From assembly GCA_902496775.1 (NCBI GenBank), contig CABVCF010000013.1, positions 1 to 30,869 of the forward strand: a DNA stretch of 30,869 nucleotides, read 5' to 3'. Every line of letters begins with the position of its first letter. Within the stretch, counting starts at the first letter, position 1. The stretch is from an uncultured Collinsella sp. Lineage in GTDB: Bacteria > Actinomycetota > Coriobacteriia > Coriobacteriales > Coriobacteriaceae. Positions 1 to 7,554 of this stretch are shown piece after piece. The notes under the pieces were generated by a model that saw only the letters and a list, made by a program, of their open reading frames with translations, searched no databases and was not told the origin of the DNA. The position numbers and the translations under genes are program-made.

Positions 1-47
1 CCGGTGGCGGGTTCTTTTTTGCTTTGCGCGTATAGGAGAAGGACATC

Positions 48-983
48 ATGGAAAGCCGCAAGCCGTATCTCGCCACCCTGCCCGGACTCATCCTGGGCTG
101 CCTCGTCTGCTGTGCACTCTGGGGATCGGCCTTTCCCTGTATCAAGATCGGTTACGCACTCTTTGGTATCCCGGCGCACGATAGCGCCTCGCAGCTGCTC
201 TTTGCGGGCTTGCGCTTCACGCTTGCCGGCGCCCTGGTTATCGTTGGGATGAGTGCGGCCCAACGCCGCCCCCTCATTCCGCAGGCTCGCGACATCAAGC
301 CCATCTTTGTCTTGTCGCTCTTCCAGACTATCGGGCAGTACTTCTTTTTCTACCTGGGCCTCTCGCGCGCCAGCGCCATGTCGAGCTCCATCATCGAGGC
401 CAGCGCCAACTTCCTCGCAATCCTCTTTGCCGCCCTGGCATTTCACACCGAGAAGCTCAATGCGGCCAAAGTGCTCGGCTGCGTACTGGGCTTTGCCGGC
501 GTCGCGCTCGTCAACCTTTCGGGCGCGGACGGCACCTTTGGCTTTACGCTCGACGGCGAGGGTTTTATCCTAGCCTCCACCGTCGCGGGTGCCCTTTCGA
601 CCTGCCTGATCGGTATCTTCTCGCGTGAGCACGACGGCGTCTTGCTTGCCGGGTGGCAGTTCTTAGTCGGCGGCCTGGTCCTCACCGCCATCGGCTTTTT
701 GATGGGTGGCGCGCTCTCCCCCACGGCGATTGCCCCCGCCATCGCGCTCATCATCTACATGGCGCTTATCTCCGCGGTCGCCTACTCGCTGTGGTCGCGC
801 CTGCTTGCCGTCAACCCCGTCAGCCGCGTCTCGGTCTTTGGGTTTATGAACCCCGTCTTTGGTGTGCTGCTGAGCGCGCTGCTGCTCGGCGAGGGCGCTG
901 GCACGAGCCCCATTACCGTCATCGTTGCCCTGCTGTTGGTTTGCGGCGGCATCATCATCGTAAACAAGCCCAAAAAGGCCTAG
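48..983 (+). CDS. EamA/DMT-superfamily transporter
   Basis: This 311-residue protein is almost entirely hydrophobic and has about ten predicted membrane segments arranged as two similar halves, the usual EamA (drug/metabolite transporter) layout. The N-terminal half carries a typical WGSAFPCIKIGY segment after the first helix. The C-terminal half has the family-like stretch SRVSVFGFMNPVFGVLLSALLLGE, split here only by description, near residues 258-281. The protein ends in a short basic tail (NKPKKA). Members export small metabolites or amino acids across the cytoplasmic membrane, but the substrate cannot be read from sequence. The ATG is preceded by AGGAGAAGG at good spacing. It appears monocistronic, with a strong hairpin terminator about 70 bases after the stop. 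Confidence 0.88.
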   Translation: MESRKPYLATLPGLILGCLVCCALWGSAFPCIKIGYALFGIPAHDSASQLLFAGLRFTLAGALVIVGMSAAQRRPLIPQARDIKPIFVLSLFQTIGQYFFFYLGLSRASAMSSSIIEASANFLAILFAALAFHTEKLNAAKVLGCVLGFAGVALVNLSGADGTFGFTLDGEGFILASTVAGALSTCLIGIFSREHDGVLLAGWQFLVGGLVLTAIGFLMGGALSPTAIAPAIALIIYMALISAVAYSLWSRLLAVNPVSRVSVFGFMNPVFGVLLSALLLGEGAGTSPITVIVALLLVCGGIIIVNKPKKA

Positions 984-1053
984 CGAACTGCCTCGTTCCA
1001 AGAAAAAGACGAGGCGTATCTTCGACAGCCGCTACTAATCCCGCCAACGCAAT

Positions 1054-1093
1054 AGGGGCGCACGACCATCAATGCGGTCGTATGCCCCTTTTC
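1054..1093 (+). terminator. Rho-independent terminator after the EamA gene
   Basis: AGGGGC pairs with GCCCCT, and the inner CACGACC/GGTCGT arms extend the stem with a small imperfection. The loop is 8 bases, followed by TTTTCT on the plus strand. It ends exactly at the stop codon of the convergent cyclase gene, so it separates the two genes. On the minus strand the T-tract is missing, so it is mainly a plus-strand terminator. Confidence 0.75.
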
Positions 1094-2235
1094 TAGCGTA
1101 TTTGTACGCCGGCTTTCTTTTTCTCGGCCTTGACGCGATAGAGCTCCGCATCGGCAGCGCGAAGTAAGTCTTGCCAGGTATCAACACTATCGCCGACCCG
1201 CGCGCAACCGATGGACATCCGCAATGCATACGGCACCTCGGCATGCGCGAGCTCGTCGTTGATTGTCGCGCACAGATGCATGATATCCTGTTCCGCCGCT
1301 GCCTTTTGGAGCACCACGAACTCATCGCCACCATAACGCGCGATAAAGCCACCAGACGCCGAGCAGACATCCTTGAGCGCCGTCGCAACAACCTGAAGAG
1401 CATGGTCGCCCTCCACATGTCCATAGCGATCGTTAATCTGCTTAAAGCCGTCAGCGTCCATCATAAGCAGATATACATCTTCGGCCTGATCCACATTTGA
1501 AAAGAGCGACAGCATATAGGTCTCAAAACGGTTGCGGTTGTTGAGTCCAGTCAACGGGTCAGTCGAGATCAGTTGCTCCTGGCAGATGATATAGAGCAGC
1601 AACATGCTAATCATTATGCCGACACAAAGGCCAGGCACCGAGTATACGATCTGAAAGGTACCGCCCACCAGGGCCGGAATGGCGAAAAATGCCAAGGTTC
1701 GATAGATAGCCTTCGTCTGCAGGCTCTCGACCCTACGAGATTGCACAAACGCATGCAGGGACGTATGTATAACGTAACAGTAGCTGACAATGGGCTGGAT
1801 CATATAGGCAAAGCCGCGACGATACACGCCCTGCGAATCGATATAGAACAAGGCGTGCGTCCAGTAACTGGTAAAAGCCAGCACGACCACCAGAGCCGTA
1901 GGCAACGTTACAAGCACCACCCTATAGCGCGAGGTCACAAGGCGAGAGCCCTGCATCGTCTCGGAATAGATAAACCAAATGAGACACGCGATGGCAAAGA
2001 GCGAAAACGAAACCGCGTTGGAAATCCAGTTGGCAGCAATACCCAACGTGCCGTCCGCACCATCCGAAAGCGTCCAGATCATATCGAATAATATGTACGC
2101 GGCAGAGGTGTAGCCAAGCATGCTAAACAATAGTTGCAGGGTACTCGAGAACAAGGAGCGACGACTTCGCGCGGCAAGCCCGATAAGAACAATCATGCAT
2201 AGCAGGAATATCTCAATCTTGAGTGCCTTAACCAC
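1093..2235 (-). CDS. Membrane-bound diguanylate cyclase (GGDEF)
   Basis: The first ~200 residues contain about six or seven hydrophobic segments, followed by a C-terminal GGDEF domain of ~160 residues. This domain starts at the classic DPLTGLNNRNRF motif and contains an intact RYGGDEF active-site loop, so it should make cyclic di-GMP from two GTP. The RxxD inhibitory site normally five residues upstream of GGDEF is absent (SGGFIA instead), so product feedback inhibition is unlikely. The membrane part is probably the sensor and I do not recognise its family. A longer frame runs to a TTG at 2253, but GTG at 2235 has AAGGGA nine bases upstream and is preferred; the protein is then 380 residues. 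The base composition looks somewhat less GC-rich than its neighbours. Confidence 0.85.
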   Translation of the reverse strand: MVKALKIEIFLLCMIVLIGLAARSRRSLFSSTLQLLFSMLGYTSAAYILFDMIWTLSDGADGTLGIAANWISNAVSFSLFAIACLIWFIYSETMQGSRLVTSRYRVVLVTLPTALVVVLAFTSYWTHALFYIDSQGVYRRGFAYMIQPIVSYCYVIHTSLHAFVQSRRVESLQTKAIYRTLAFFAIPALVGGTFQIVYSVPGLCVGIMISMLLLYIICQEQLISTDPLTGLNNRNRFETYMLSLFSNVDQAEDVYLLMMDADGFKQINDRYGHVEGDHALQVVATALKDVCSASGGFIARYGGDEFVVLQKAAAEQDIMHLCATINDELAHAEVPYALRMSIGCARVGDSVDTWQDLLRAADAELYRVKAEKKKAGVQIR

Positions 2236-2300
2236 TAGACGCCATCCCTTCAATATCCGAATGGTCAGAATCGCCCAATTCGAATCAGGGCAATAAACAC

Positions 2301-2325
2301 CCCTTTACTCCGCAGGGGTAAAGGG
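2301..2325. other. Intergenic hairpin
   Basis: CCCTTTAC pairs perfectly with GTAAAGGG around an 8-base loop. There is no T-tract on either side. It lies between the kdgT terminator and the cyclase start, so it could be part of the cyclase 5' leader on the minus strand or a second, weaker terminator. The role is not known. Confidence 0.45.
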
Positions 2326-2336
2326 AATCATAGCAA

Positions 2337-2378
2337 AGCGCCCGAACATCACTGCAAAACAGTTTCTGTTCGGGCGCT
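2337..2378 (-). terminator. Terminator hairpin after the kdgT-like gene
   Basis: A perfect 12-base stem (AGCGCCCGAACA with TGTTCGGGCGCT) encloses a loop that itself contains ACTG/CAGT. It begins ~47 bases past the permease stop on the minus strand and is followed by TTTGCTAT, a weak T-tract. The stem strength supports termination. Confidence 0.65.
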
Positions 2379-2424
2379 CGGACGGCGCGAATTGCACGCC
2401 GGCATCATTGATTGATAGCGATTG

Positions 2425-3447
2425 CTACTCGCCATCGATGTCGGTCGCGACGGCCTCCTCGATGGCCTCGACACCGGCAGGCGACAGGTCCTCCTTGCCC
2501 TGGCAGAACTTCTTGTCGACCCAGCCGGTCAGAATCGGAGCTATGATTGCCGTGATGATAACGGCAGTGGCGATCTGGGCGTACGCGGTGGGTGCAAGCT
2601 CGGCGTAGCGCGGCGCGACCTCGGCGAGAGCAACCGGCGTGGTCATAGCCGTGCCGGCGATGGTGGAGCAAGCCACGGCAGCCTTGCCGTTACCACCGCA
2701 CAGGCGCTCGAACGCAAAGGTGATGGGACCGACGACAAACAGCGTGACAAGGCCCAGCAAGATGCCGGAAATGCCACCGGTGATAAAGCTCGACAGGCTC
2801 ATGGACGCACCGAGCTGAAATCCGATGACGGCAATCGCAGGGTTGGCACCGGGAACTAGCAGGTTCTTGATAAACGGGAACAGGTTACCCAGAACCATGC
2901 CGATAACGAGCGGCAGGATGGATCCGATGATGGTGCCGACGGGGATGTTGGCGAGACCCGAGACACCGAGGATGATCATGGTGACGGCGGGGCCGGCCGT
3001 AAAGAACAGGATACCGACGGCGCCCTGCTCGGACTCGTCGCCGAACTCGCCCATGATGCCCGTGTAGAGCGCCATGTTGCAAAACGTGATGCCGCCGATG
3101 ATAGACACGGAGCTCAGGCCCAGGAAGTTGTCGTTAAAGAAATATGCCACACCCAAGCCAAGGGCGGCCGCAACAACAAGCTTGGGAATCAGCACGACGA
3201 TGCCGGTCTTGATGGCGCCCGGCGTGGACTTAAAGCTGATGCCGGCGCCCACAAACAGCAGAATCGCGGCGACGATGGTATTGGAGCCACCGCGGCAGGC
3301 AGCCGTAAAGAAGCCGCCGATCTCAAAAACCTGTGGGCAGAACGTGTTGAGCAAAAGACCGACGATCATCGGGTAGATCATGATGTCGCCCGGGATGCGC
3401 GGGACCTTGAATTTCTTTTGCTCGTTGGCGGTTGCTTCCTGTGCCAT
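2425..3447 (-). CDS. kdgT: 2-keto-3-deoxygluconate permease (KdgT family)
   Basis: This 340-residue protein has about ten membrane segments and the family's glycine- and alanine-rich pattern, for example GAGISFKSTPGAIKTG near the second helix and GGITFCNMALYTGIMGEFGDESEQGA in the middle. It also carries a conserved C-terminal AGTAMTTPVALAE stretch. KdgT proteins import 2-keto-3-deoxygluconate, a product of pectin or uronate breakdown, with protons. No other 2-keto-3-deoxygluconate genes (kinase, aldolase) are adjacent, so the substrate is inferred from family only. The frame opens at a TTG (3477), but the ATG at 3447, with GGGGG just upstream, gives the usual family N-terminus. It has its own leader and a strong 3' hairpin. 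Confidence 0.85.
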   Translation of the reverse strand: MAQEATANEQKKFKVPRIPGDIMIYPMIVGLLLNTFCPQVFEIGGFFTAACRGGSNTIVAAILLFVGAGISFKSTPGAIKTGIVVLIPKLVVAAALGLGVAYFFNDNFLGLSSVSIIGGITFCNMALYTGIMGEFGDESEQGAVGILFFTAGPAVTMIILGVSGLANIPVGTIIGSILPLVIGMVLGNLFPFIKNLLVPGANPAIAVIGFQLGASMSLSSFITGGISGILLGLVTLFVVGPITFAFERLCGGNGKAAVACSTIAGTAMTTPVALAEVAPRYAELAPTAYAQIATAVIITAIIAPILTGWVDKKFCQGKEDLSPAGVEAIEEAVATDIDGE

Positions 3448-3490
3448 GAAACCCCCATTTCCGCTGACGGGGTACAAAAGCCCACGTCAT

Positions 3491-3508
3491 ACTTTGCTAC
3501 AGTAAAGT
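3491..3508. promoter_or_regulatory. Candidate operator upstream of the kdgT-like gene
   Basis: The imperfect dyad ACTTTGCTACAGTAAAGT lies ~45 bases before the permease ATG. A possible minus-strand -10 (TACTGT) overlaps it, with a TTCTGG -35 at 16-base spacing. This position would suit a substrate-responsive repressor. The dyad is short and does not obviously match the classic KdgR box. Confidence 0.25.
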
Positions 3509-3589
3509 TTGAACATGGTACCAGAAGAAGCAGACAGGCTCGGTGAGAAATTCGATTCACTGTGCCGGGACGCTAAACGTGCCCCGCTC

Positions 3590-3913
3590 TTATATGAGGC
3601 TCAAAACGATATAGAACACGATGCCCGAGACGCAACACCACAACATCGACTTTGTCTTGATTGCCACCGCCACGACGCCGGCGGCCGCAATCCAGGGAAT
3701 CAAGCCCTGCCACAAGCCGACGTCAAAAGCGCCAGGGCTTACCAAATCGTTGGCGACCAGCGCCGCGAAGGCGGCAGGCGGAATATAACCCAAGGCCTCG
3801 GTAACGCGGGGCGACAGCGTTCTCCCGCGCAAGGCAAACGCCGGGGCAATACGGAAAAATGCGATGGCCGCCCACGACGACAGCCACAGGACCAAAAACT
3901 CATTGACGGGCAT
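3590..3913 (-). CDS. azlD: Branched-chain amino acid exporter small subunit AzlD
   Basis: The 107-residue protein has about four hydrophobic segments and the typical AzlD order: a first helix (FLVLWLSSWAAIAFFRIAPAF), then RTLSPRVTEALGYIPPAAFAALVANDL, then two C-terminal helices. AzlD is the small partner of AzlC, and together they export branched-chain amino acids or analogues at the membrane. The start at MPVNEF overlaps the end of azlC by 14 bases, so the two are translationally coupled. A longer open frame extends upstream inside azlC but is a shadow; only this part fits the family length of about 100-110 residues. Confidence 0.87.
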   Translation of the reverse strand: MPVNEFLVLWLSSWAAIAFFRIAPAFALRGRTLSPRVTEALGYIPPAAFAALVANDLVSPGAFDVGLWQGLIPWIAAAGVVAVAIKTKSMLWCCVSGIVFYIVLSLI

Positions 3914-4595
3914 CGCGAGCGCCCCTTCCTTCGGCGAGGACATCGCACGCGAGCGCCGCGGCAACGCCGACGAGCACACTTGCCGGCACGGCAATATTCG
4001 TCCACCCCAAGAACTTGCATATGGCGACGGACACCGCGCCCGAAACCGCCGCGACAACGTTGCCGCGCGACAGCCGCTGCGAAAAGAGCAGGCAGATAAA
4101 GAGTGATGTGCAGACAAACCCTGCAATAGCGGTGGGAACATCGACAACGGCGCCGACGATGGCGCCCGTCGTACACGAAACGCCCCATGTTGCGATGAGG
4201 ATTGCGTTGAGCACAAAGGACTCGAGCGGACCCCAATCCTCCCCCTCAACCAACTTGGCAAGTGAGATGCCATATGCCTCCTCGGTAAGTGTCGCGGCAA
4301 CAGCCAGCGTCTGACGCTTCGAGGCACCCCTCAAATGCGGTGCGATCGATGCCGAATAAAGCGCAAACCGCGAGGAGATTGCGGCGACGCTCGCGACGAT
4401 CGATGCTGCAGGCACACCTGCCAGCCACAGATTGCAGATCATAAACTGCCCGCTGCCCGTCACAAACGTGCTGCTCAGGGCAAAGACCATCCAGGGCTCC
4501 ATTCCCGTCTGCCCCATGATCATTCCGCACGGCGCGCCTATTGCAACATAGGTAAGCATCACCGGCCAGACGGTTCTAACGATTTTGAGCACCAT
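3900..4595 (-). CDS. azlC: Branched-chain amino acid exporter large subunit AzlC
   Basis: The 231-residue integral membrane protein shows the AzlC hallmarks: AIGAPCGMIMGQTGMEPW near the N-terminus, SGQFMICNLWLAGV, and SSRFALYSASIAPHLRG, followed by several C-terminal helices. With AzlD it forms the AzlCD exporter. The open frame reaches back to a TTG at 4664, but the ATG at 4595 (MVLKIVRT) gives the family length and has AGGATGAGAAG upstream. It is the first gene of the azlCD pair and is divergent from the HD-domain gene. The 126-base gap between them must hold both promoters; a TACAAT lies in it on the plus strand without a convincing -35. Confidence 0.87.
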   Translation of the reverse strand: MVLKIVRTVWPVMLTYVAIGAPCGMIMGQTGMEPWMVFALSSTFVTGSGQFMICNLWLAGVPAASIVASVAAISSRFALYSASIAPHLRGASKRQTLAVAATLTEEAYGISLAKLVEGEDWGPLESFVLNAILIATWGVSCTTGAIVGAVVDVPTAIAGFVCTSLFICLLFSQRLSRGNVVAAVSGAVSVAICKFLGWTNIAVPASVLVGVAAALACDVLAEGRGARDARQ

Positions 4596-4721
4596 ACGCT
4601 TCTCATCCTGACAAGGTCTCCAAGCCGCATGTAGCGATACGGCAGAATCATCATCCGACAGCAACCGAGTTCACCTACAATTGCCACCGGATCGAAAGAC
4701 ACAACTTTTTAGGAAGTCATT

Positions 4722-5534
4722 ATGACAGCTATCGATCGAGACCGGGCGCGCGCGGCCTTCAAAAGCTACACCGATGCCTACGACGCCACCAACCCACGCA
4801 TCGCGCTCAAAATCGAGCATACGTACCACGTTGCCGTGGCATGCGATGCCGTGGCGCGCGAGCAGAGCTGGTCGTCAGAAGATATTGACCTAGCATGGCT
4901 TTGCGGCCTGCTGCACGATATGGGCCGCTTTGAGCAGCTGCGACGCTGGGACACGTTTAAGGATGCCGAAAGCATGAGCCACGCGGCGTTGGGCGTCGAA
5001 GTCCTCTTTGGCGAGAATCCCGCCGATGCACCCGCCGTAACGAGCATCCGCGACTTTATCGATGACCCGGCAGAAGATGAGCTCATCCGAGCGAGCATTG
5101 CCTATCACAGCGATTTCCGTCTACCCGCGCAGCTCGACGAGCGCACGCGGAGCTTCTGCGATATCGTGCGCGATGGCGACAAGATCGACATTATGCGCAC
5201 CATCGCCGACAGCACTGTCGACACTATCCTCAAGGTGGACGAGAAGACGTTTCTCGGCAGCCGTTTCTCGTCGCCGACACTTGCCGCCTTTGACGAGCAT
5301 CGGTGCGTCGCGCGCGACGAGCGCAACGAGCCGGCGGACTACCTGGTGGGGCTCATCTGCTTTATGTTTGAGCTCGTCTATCCAGCAAGCCGCGCGCTGG
5401 CGCGCGAACAGGGCGATATCTACCGCCTGCTCGACGCGCCCTTTGGCATTATGCGCCCCTTTACCAATCCCACCACGCAAGCGACCTGGGAGTGCCTAAA
5501 GGACGAGATGCGCGACTGGCTGGCGCGCGCCTAG
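4722..5534 (+). CDS. HD-domain phosphohydrolase
   Basis: The 270-residue soluble protein carries the metal-binding HD pattern: His in KIEHTYHV (residues ~33-36), the HD doublet in GLLHDMGRF (residues 65-66), and a downstream Asp in VRDGDKIDIMR. These residues bind divalent metal in phosphohydrolases acting on nucleotides or cyclic nucleotides. The substrate is unknown; this group is usually annotated only as HD-domain protein. AGGAAG precedes the ATG at good spacing. The stop overlaps the stop of the convergent etfA gene in the palindrome CTAG, so there is no room for a terminator between them. Confidence 0.8.
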   Translation: MTAIDRDRARAAFKSYTDAYDATNPRIALKIEHTYHVAVACDAVAREQSWSSEDIDLAWLCGLLHDMGRFEQLRRWDTFKDAESMSHAALGVEVLFGENPADAPAVTSIRDFIDDPAEDELIRASIAYHSDFRLPAQLDERTRSFCDIVRDGDKIDIMRTIADSTVDTILKVDEKTFLGSRFSSPTLAAFDEHRCVARDERNEPADYLVGLICFMFELVYPASRALAREQGDIYRLLDAPFGIMRPFTNPTTQATWECLKDEMRDWLARA

Positions 5535-6736
5535 CGCTCAAGCTGGGCCAGCAGCTCCTCGACGACCTCGGCGGCGTCCCCAACAACCTTGTACTGGGCA
5601 GCACCAAAAATGGGGGCATCCGGGTCCTCGTTGATGGCGATAATGCACTCCGCCCCACCGATGCCGGCAAGATGCTGGATGGCGCCCGAAACACCGATAC
5701 TCACGAGAAGCTTGGGCGAAACCGATACGCCGGTCTGGCCAATCTGATGGCGATACTCCAACCAGCCGGCCTCCACGACAGGTCGCGTGCAACCAAGCTC
5801 GGCTCCCAGAGCCTCGGCGAGCCTTCGCATCAGGGGCAGATTCTTCTTGGAGCCAATGCCGCGGCCCACCACGACCAAGCGCACGGCATCGGCGATCGAG
5901 GCCTGCTGCCCCCACTCCTCGGCGGGAATCGAGATCTCGACACGAGCCTTAGCATCATCCGCAAGCGATATCTGGGTGATCGTGCCGGAGCGGCCGTAGT
6001 CAAAGTCGGGCGCCTTAAAGATGCCGGGACGAACCGTTGCCATCTGGGGACGATGATTGGGGCAGACGATGGTGGCCATCAGGTTGCCGCCAAACGCCGG
6101 ACGCGTCTGCTGCAGCAGTCCCGTCTCCGCATCCATCGAAAGCACGGTGCAGTCAGCCGTAAGGCCCGTCTGCAAACGCACGGCAACGCCGGGTGCAAGT
6201 TCTCGACCAAAAGCGGTCGCGCCGTATAGAATGGCCTCGGGTTTGCGTTCGGCTACCAAATCGCAGATCAAGCGGGCGTAGACCTCCGCATCGTTTTGGC
6301 GCAGGCGCTCGTCGCGACAGGCCAGGACTTCGTCGGCGCCCGCGCAAACCAGATGCTCCAGGTCACCGAGAGAACCCTCGGGGCCCATACCGACCAGTGC
6401 CACCAGACGGCAGCCGCGAGCATCGGCAAGCTCGCGGCCCTTGCCCATAAGCTCGTAGGCCACGGGAGCCACCGTATCGCGCTCGTCGGTCTGCGCGAAT
6501 ACCCAAATGTCTCGATATGCATCGAGGTCCACCGCACCAGCAGCCTCGTCACGCTCGATCGAGATAGCGTTGACGGGGCAGGCGTCGACGCACCCACCGC
6601 ATAGGATGCAGCCGTCGGTTACGCGGGCGCATCGGCTGGGTCGCTCGCCTTCCACTACGATGCCGCCCGAGGCACAGGCGCGAACGCAGCGACCGCAGCC
6701 GATACAGGCTTCGCTATCGATAATCAGTCCGCTCAT
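5531..6736 (-). CDS. etfA: Electron transfer flavoprotein alpha subunit with N-terminal 2x[4Fe-4S] domain
   Basis: This 401-residue protein starts with a ferredoxin-like domain with two cluster motifs: Cys11, 14, 17, 21 and Cys43, 46, 49, 53 followed by Pro. An EtfA domain follows. Its C-terminal FAD-binding part contains VGRGIGSKKN, the conserved GQTGVSVSP turn and SIGVSGAIQHLAG. The fused ferredoxin domain is typical of EtfA proteins in electron-bifurcating complexes (LctC, CarE), where it passes low-potential electrons to or from ferredoxin. The ATG directly follows the etfB stop, and the ribosome site GAGGGGATGG lies in the end of etfB. It is the last gene of the lactate dehydrogenase/Etf operon. 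Confidence 0.92.
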   Translation of the reverse strand: MSGLIIDSEACIGCGRCVRACASGGIVVEGERPSRCARVTDGCILCGGCVDACPVNAISIERDEAAGAVDLDAYRDIWVFAQTDERDTVAPVAYELMGKGRELADARGCRLVALVGMGPEGSLGDLEHLVCAGADEVLACRDERLRQNDAEVYARLICDLVAERKPEAILYGATAFGRELAPGVAVRLQTGLTADCTVLSMDAETGLLQQTRPAFGGNLMATIVCPNHRPQMATVRPGIFKAPDFDYGRSGTITQISLADDAKARVEISIPAEEWGQQASIADAVRLVVVGRGIGSKKNLPLMRRLAEALGAELGCTRPVVEAGWLEYRHQIGQTGVSVSPKLLVSIGVSGAIQHLAGIGGAECIIAINEDPDAPIFGAAQYKVVGDAAEVVEELLAQLER

Positions 6737-7552
6737 CTATGCCATCCCCTCGATAATCTTGGCAAGTTTTACCGCCTGCTCGGACGCCGTTCCCTCAACG
6801 GCCTCGCACGTTTGATCACGGTCGGGTACAAACGAGCGCACGACCTGCGTCGGTGATCCGGCAAGACCGCAACGCGAGGGATCGGCGTTCACGTCGGCGG
6901 CACTGACCACGCGCACGTCCGCCTCCTCTGCCGCGCGAATACCGGCAATACTCGGCATACGCAACTGGCCAATCTCCTTGGCGGTCGTCATCGCGCACGG
7001 CATCTCAAGGTACACCGTCTCCTCGCCGGCATCGCATCCGTGAACGAGCGCCAGCGAGCCACACGTCGTAAAGCCCGCGCTTTGCACGCAGCTCACGTCG
7101 GTCACGCAGGGGATCTCAAAGGCACCGGCAAGCTCGGGACCGATCTGGGCCGTATCGCCATCCACCGCCATCTTGCCGCAGATGAGCAGGTCGAAGTCCT
7201 CGTCGAGCGCTTCGATGCCGCACTTGAGGGCGTAGGTGGTTGCCAGGGTATCGGCACCTGCAAAGGCGCGATCGGTCAGCAGCAGCGCGTCGTCGGCACC
7301 GCGGGCGATGCAGTCGCGCAGCAGTGACTCGGTCGCGGGGATGCCCATCGACACCACCGTCACGCGCACATCCATGCCAAAGCCGATAAAGTCGTCCTTC
7401 AGCGCCAGCGCGCATTCCAAAGCACTCGCGTCAAAGGGATTAATGACCGCCTGCTTGCCATCGCGCACGATGGTATTGGTCTTGGGGTCCATCTTGACCT
7501 CGGTGCTGCCCGGCACGGCCTTGACGCACACCACCATATGGAAATCGCTCAT
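6737..7552 (-). CDS. etfB: Electron transfer flavoprotein beta subunit, bifurcating type
   Basis: The protein of about 271 residues has the EtfB opening VVCVKAVPGSTEVKMDP and the NPFDASALECAL segment. In the nucleotide site it has AVDGDTAQIGPELA. The DGDTAQxGP form is typical of EtfB proteins that hold an extra FAD and take part in flavin-based electron bifurcation, whereas classical EtfB proteins binding AMP differ here. With EtfA it forms the flavoprotein dimer that exchanges electrons among ferredoxin, NAD and the dehydrogenase. A GTG at 7558 overlaps the upstream stop, but the ATG at 7552 lies nine bases after AAGGGGG and is preferred. It sits in the middle of the operon. Confidence 0.92.
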   Translation of the reverse strand: MSDFHMVVCVKAVPGSTEVKMDPKTNTIVRDGKQAVINPFDASALECALALKDDFIGFGMDVRVTVVSMGIPATESLLRDCIARGADDALLLTDRAFAGADTLATTYALKCGIEALDEDFDLLICGKMAVDGDTAQIGPELAGAFEIPCVTDVSCVQSAGFTTCGSLALVHGCDAGEETVYLEMPCAMTTAKEIGQLRMPSIAGIRAAEEADVRVVSAADVNADPSRCGLAGSPTQVVRSFVPDRDQTCEAVEGTASEQAVKLAKIIEGMA

Positions 7553-7554
7553 CT

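Noticed and set aside
3590..4327. 245-residue frame covering azlD and part of azlC
   Set aside because: Only the last 107 residues match AzlD; the rest is azlC read in another frame.
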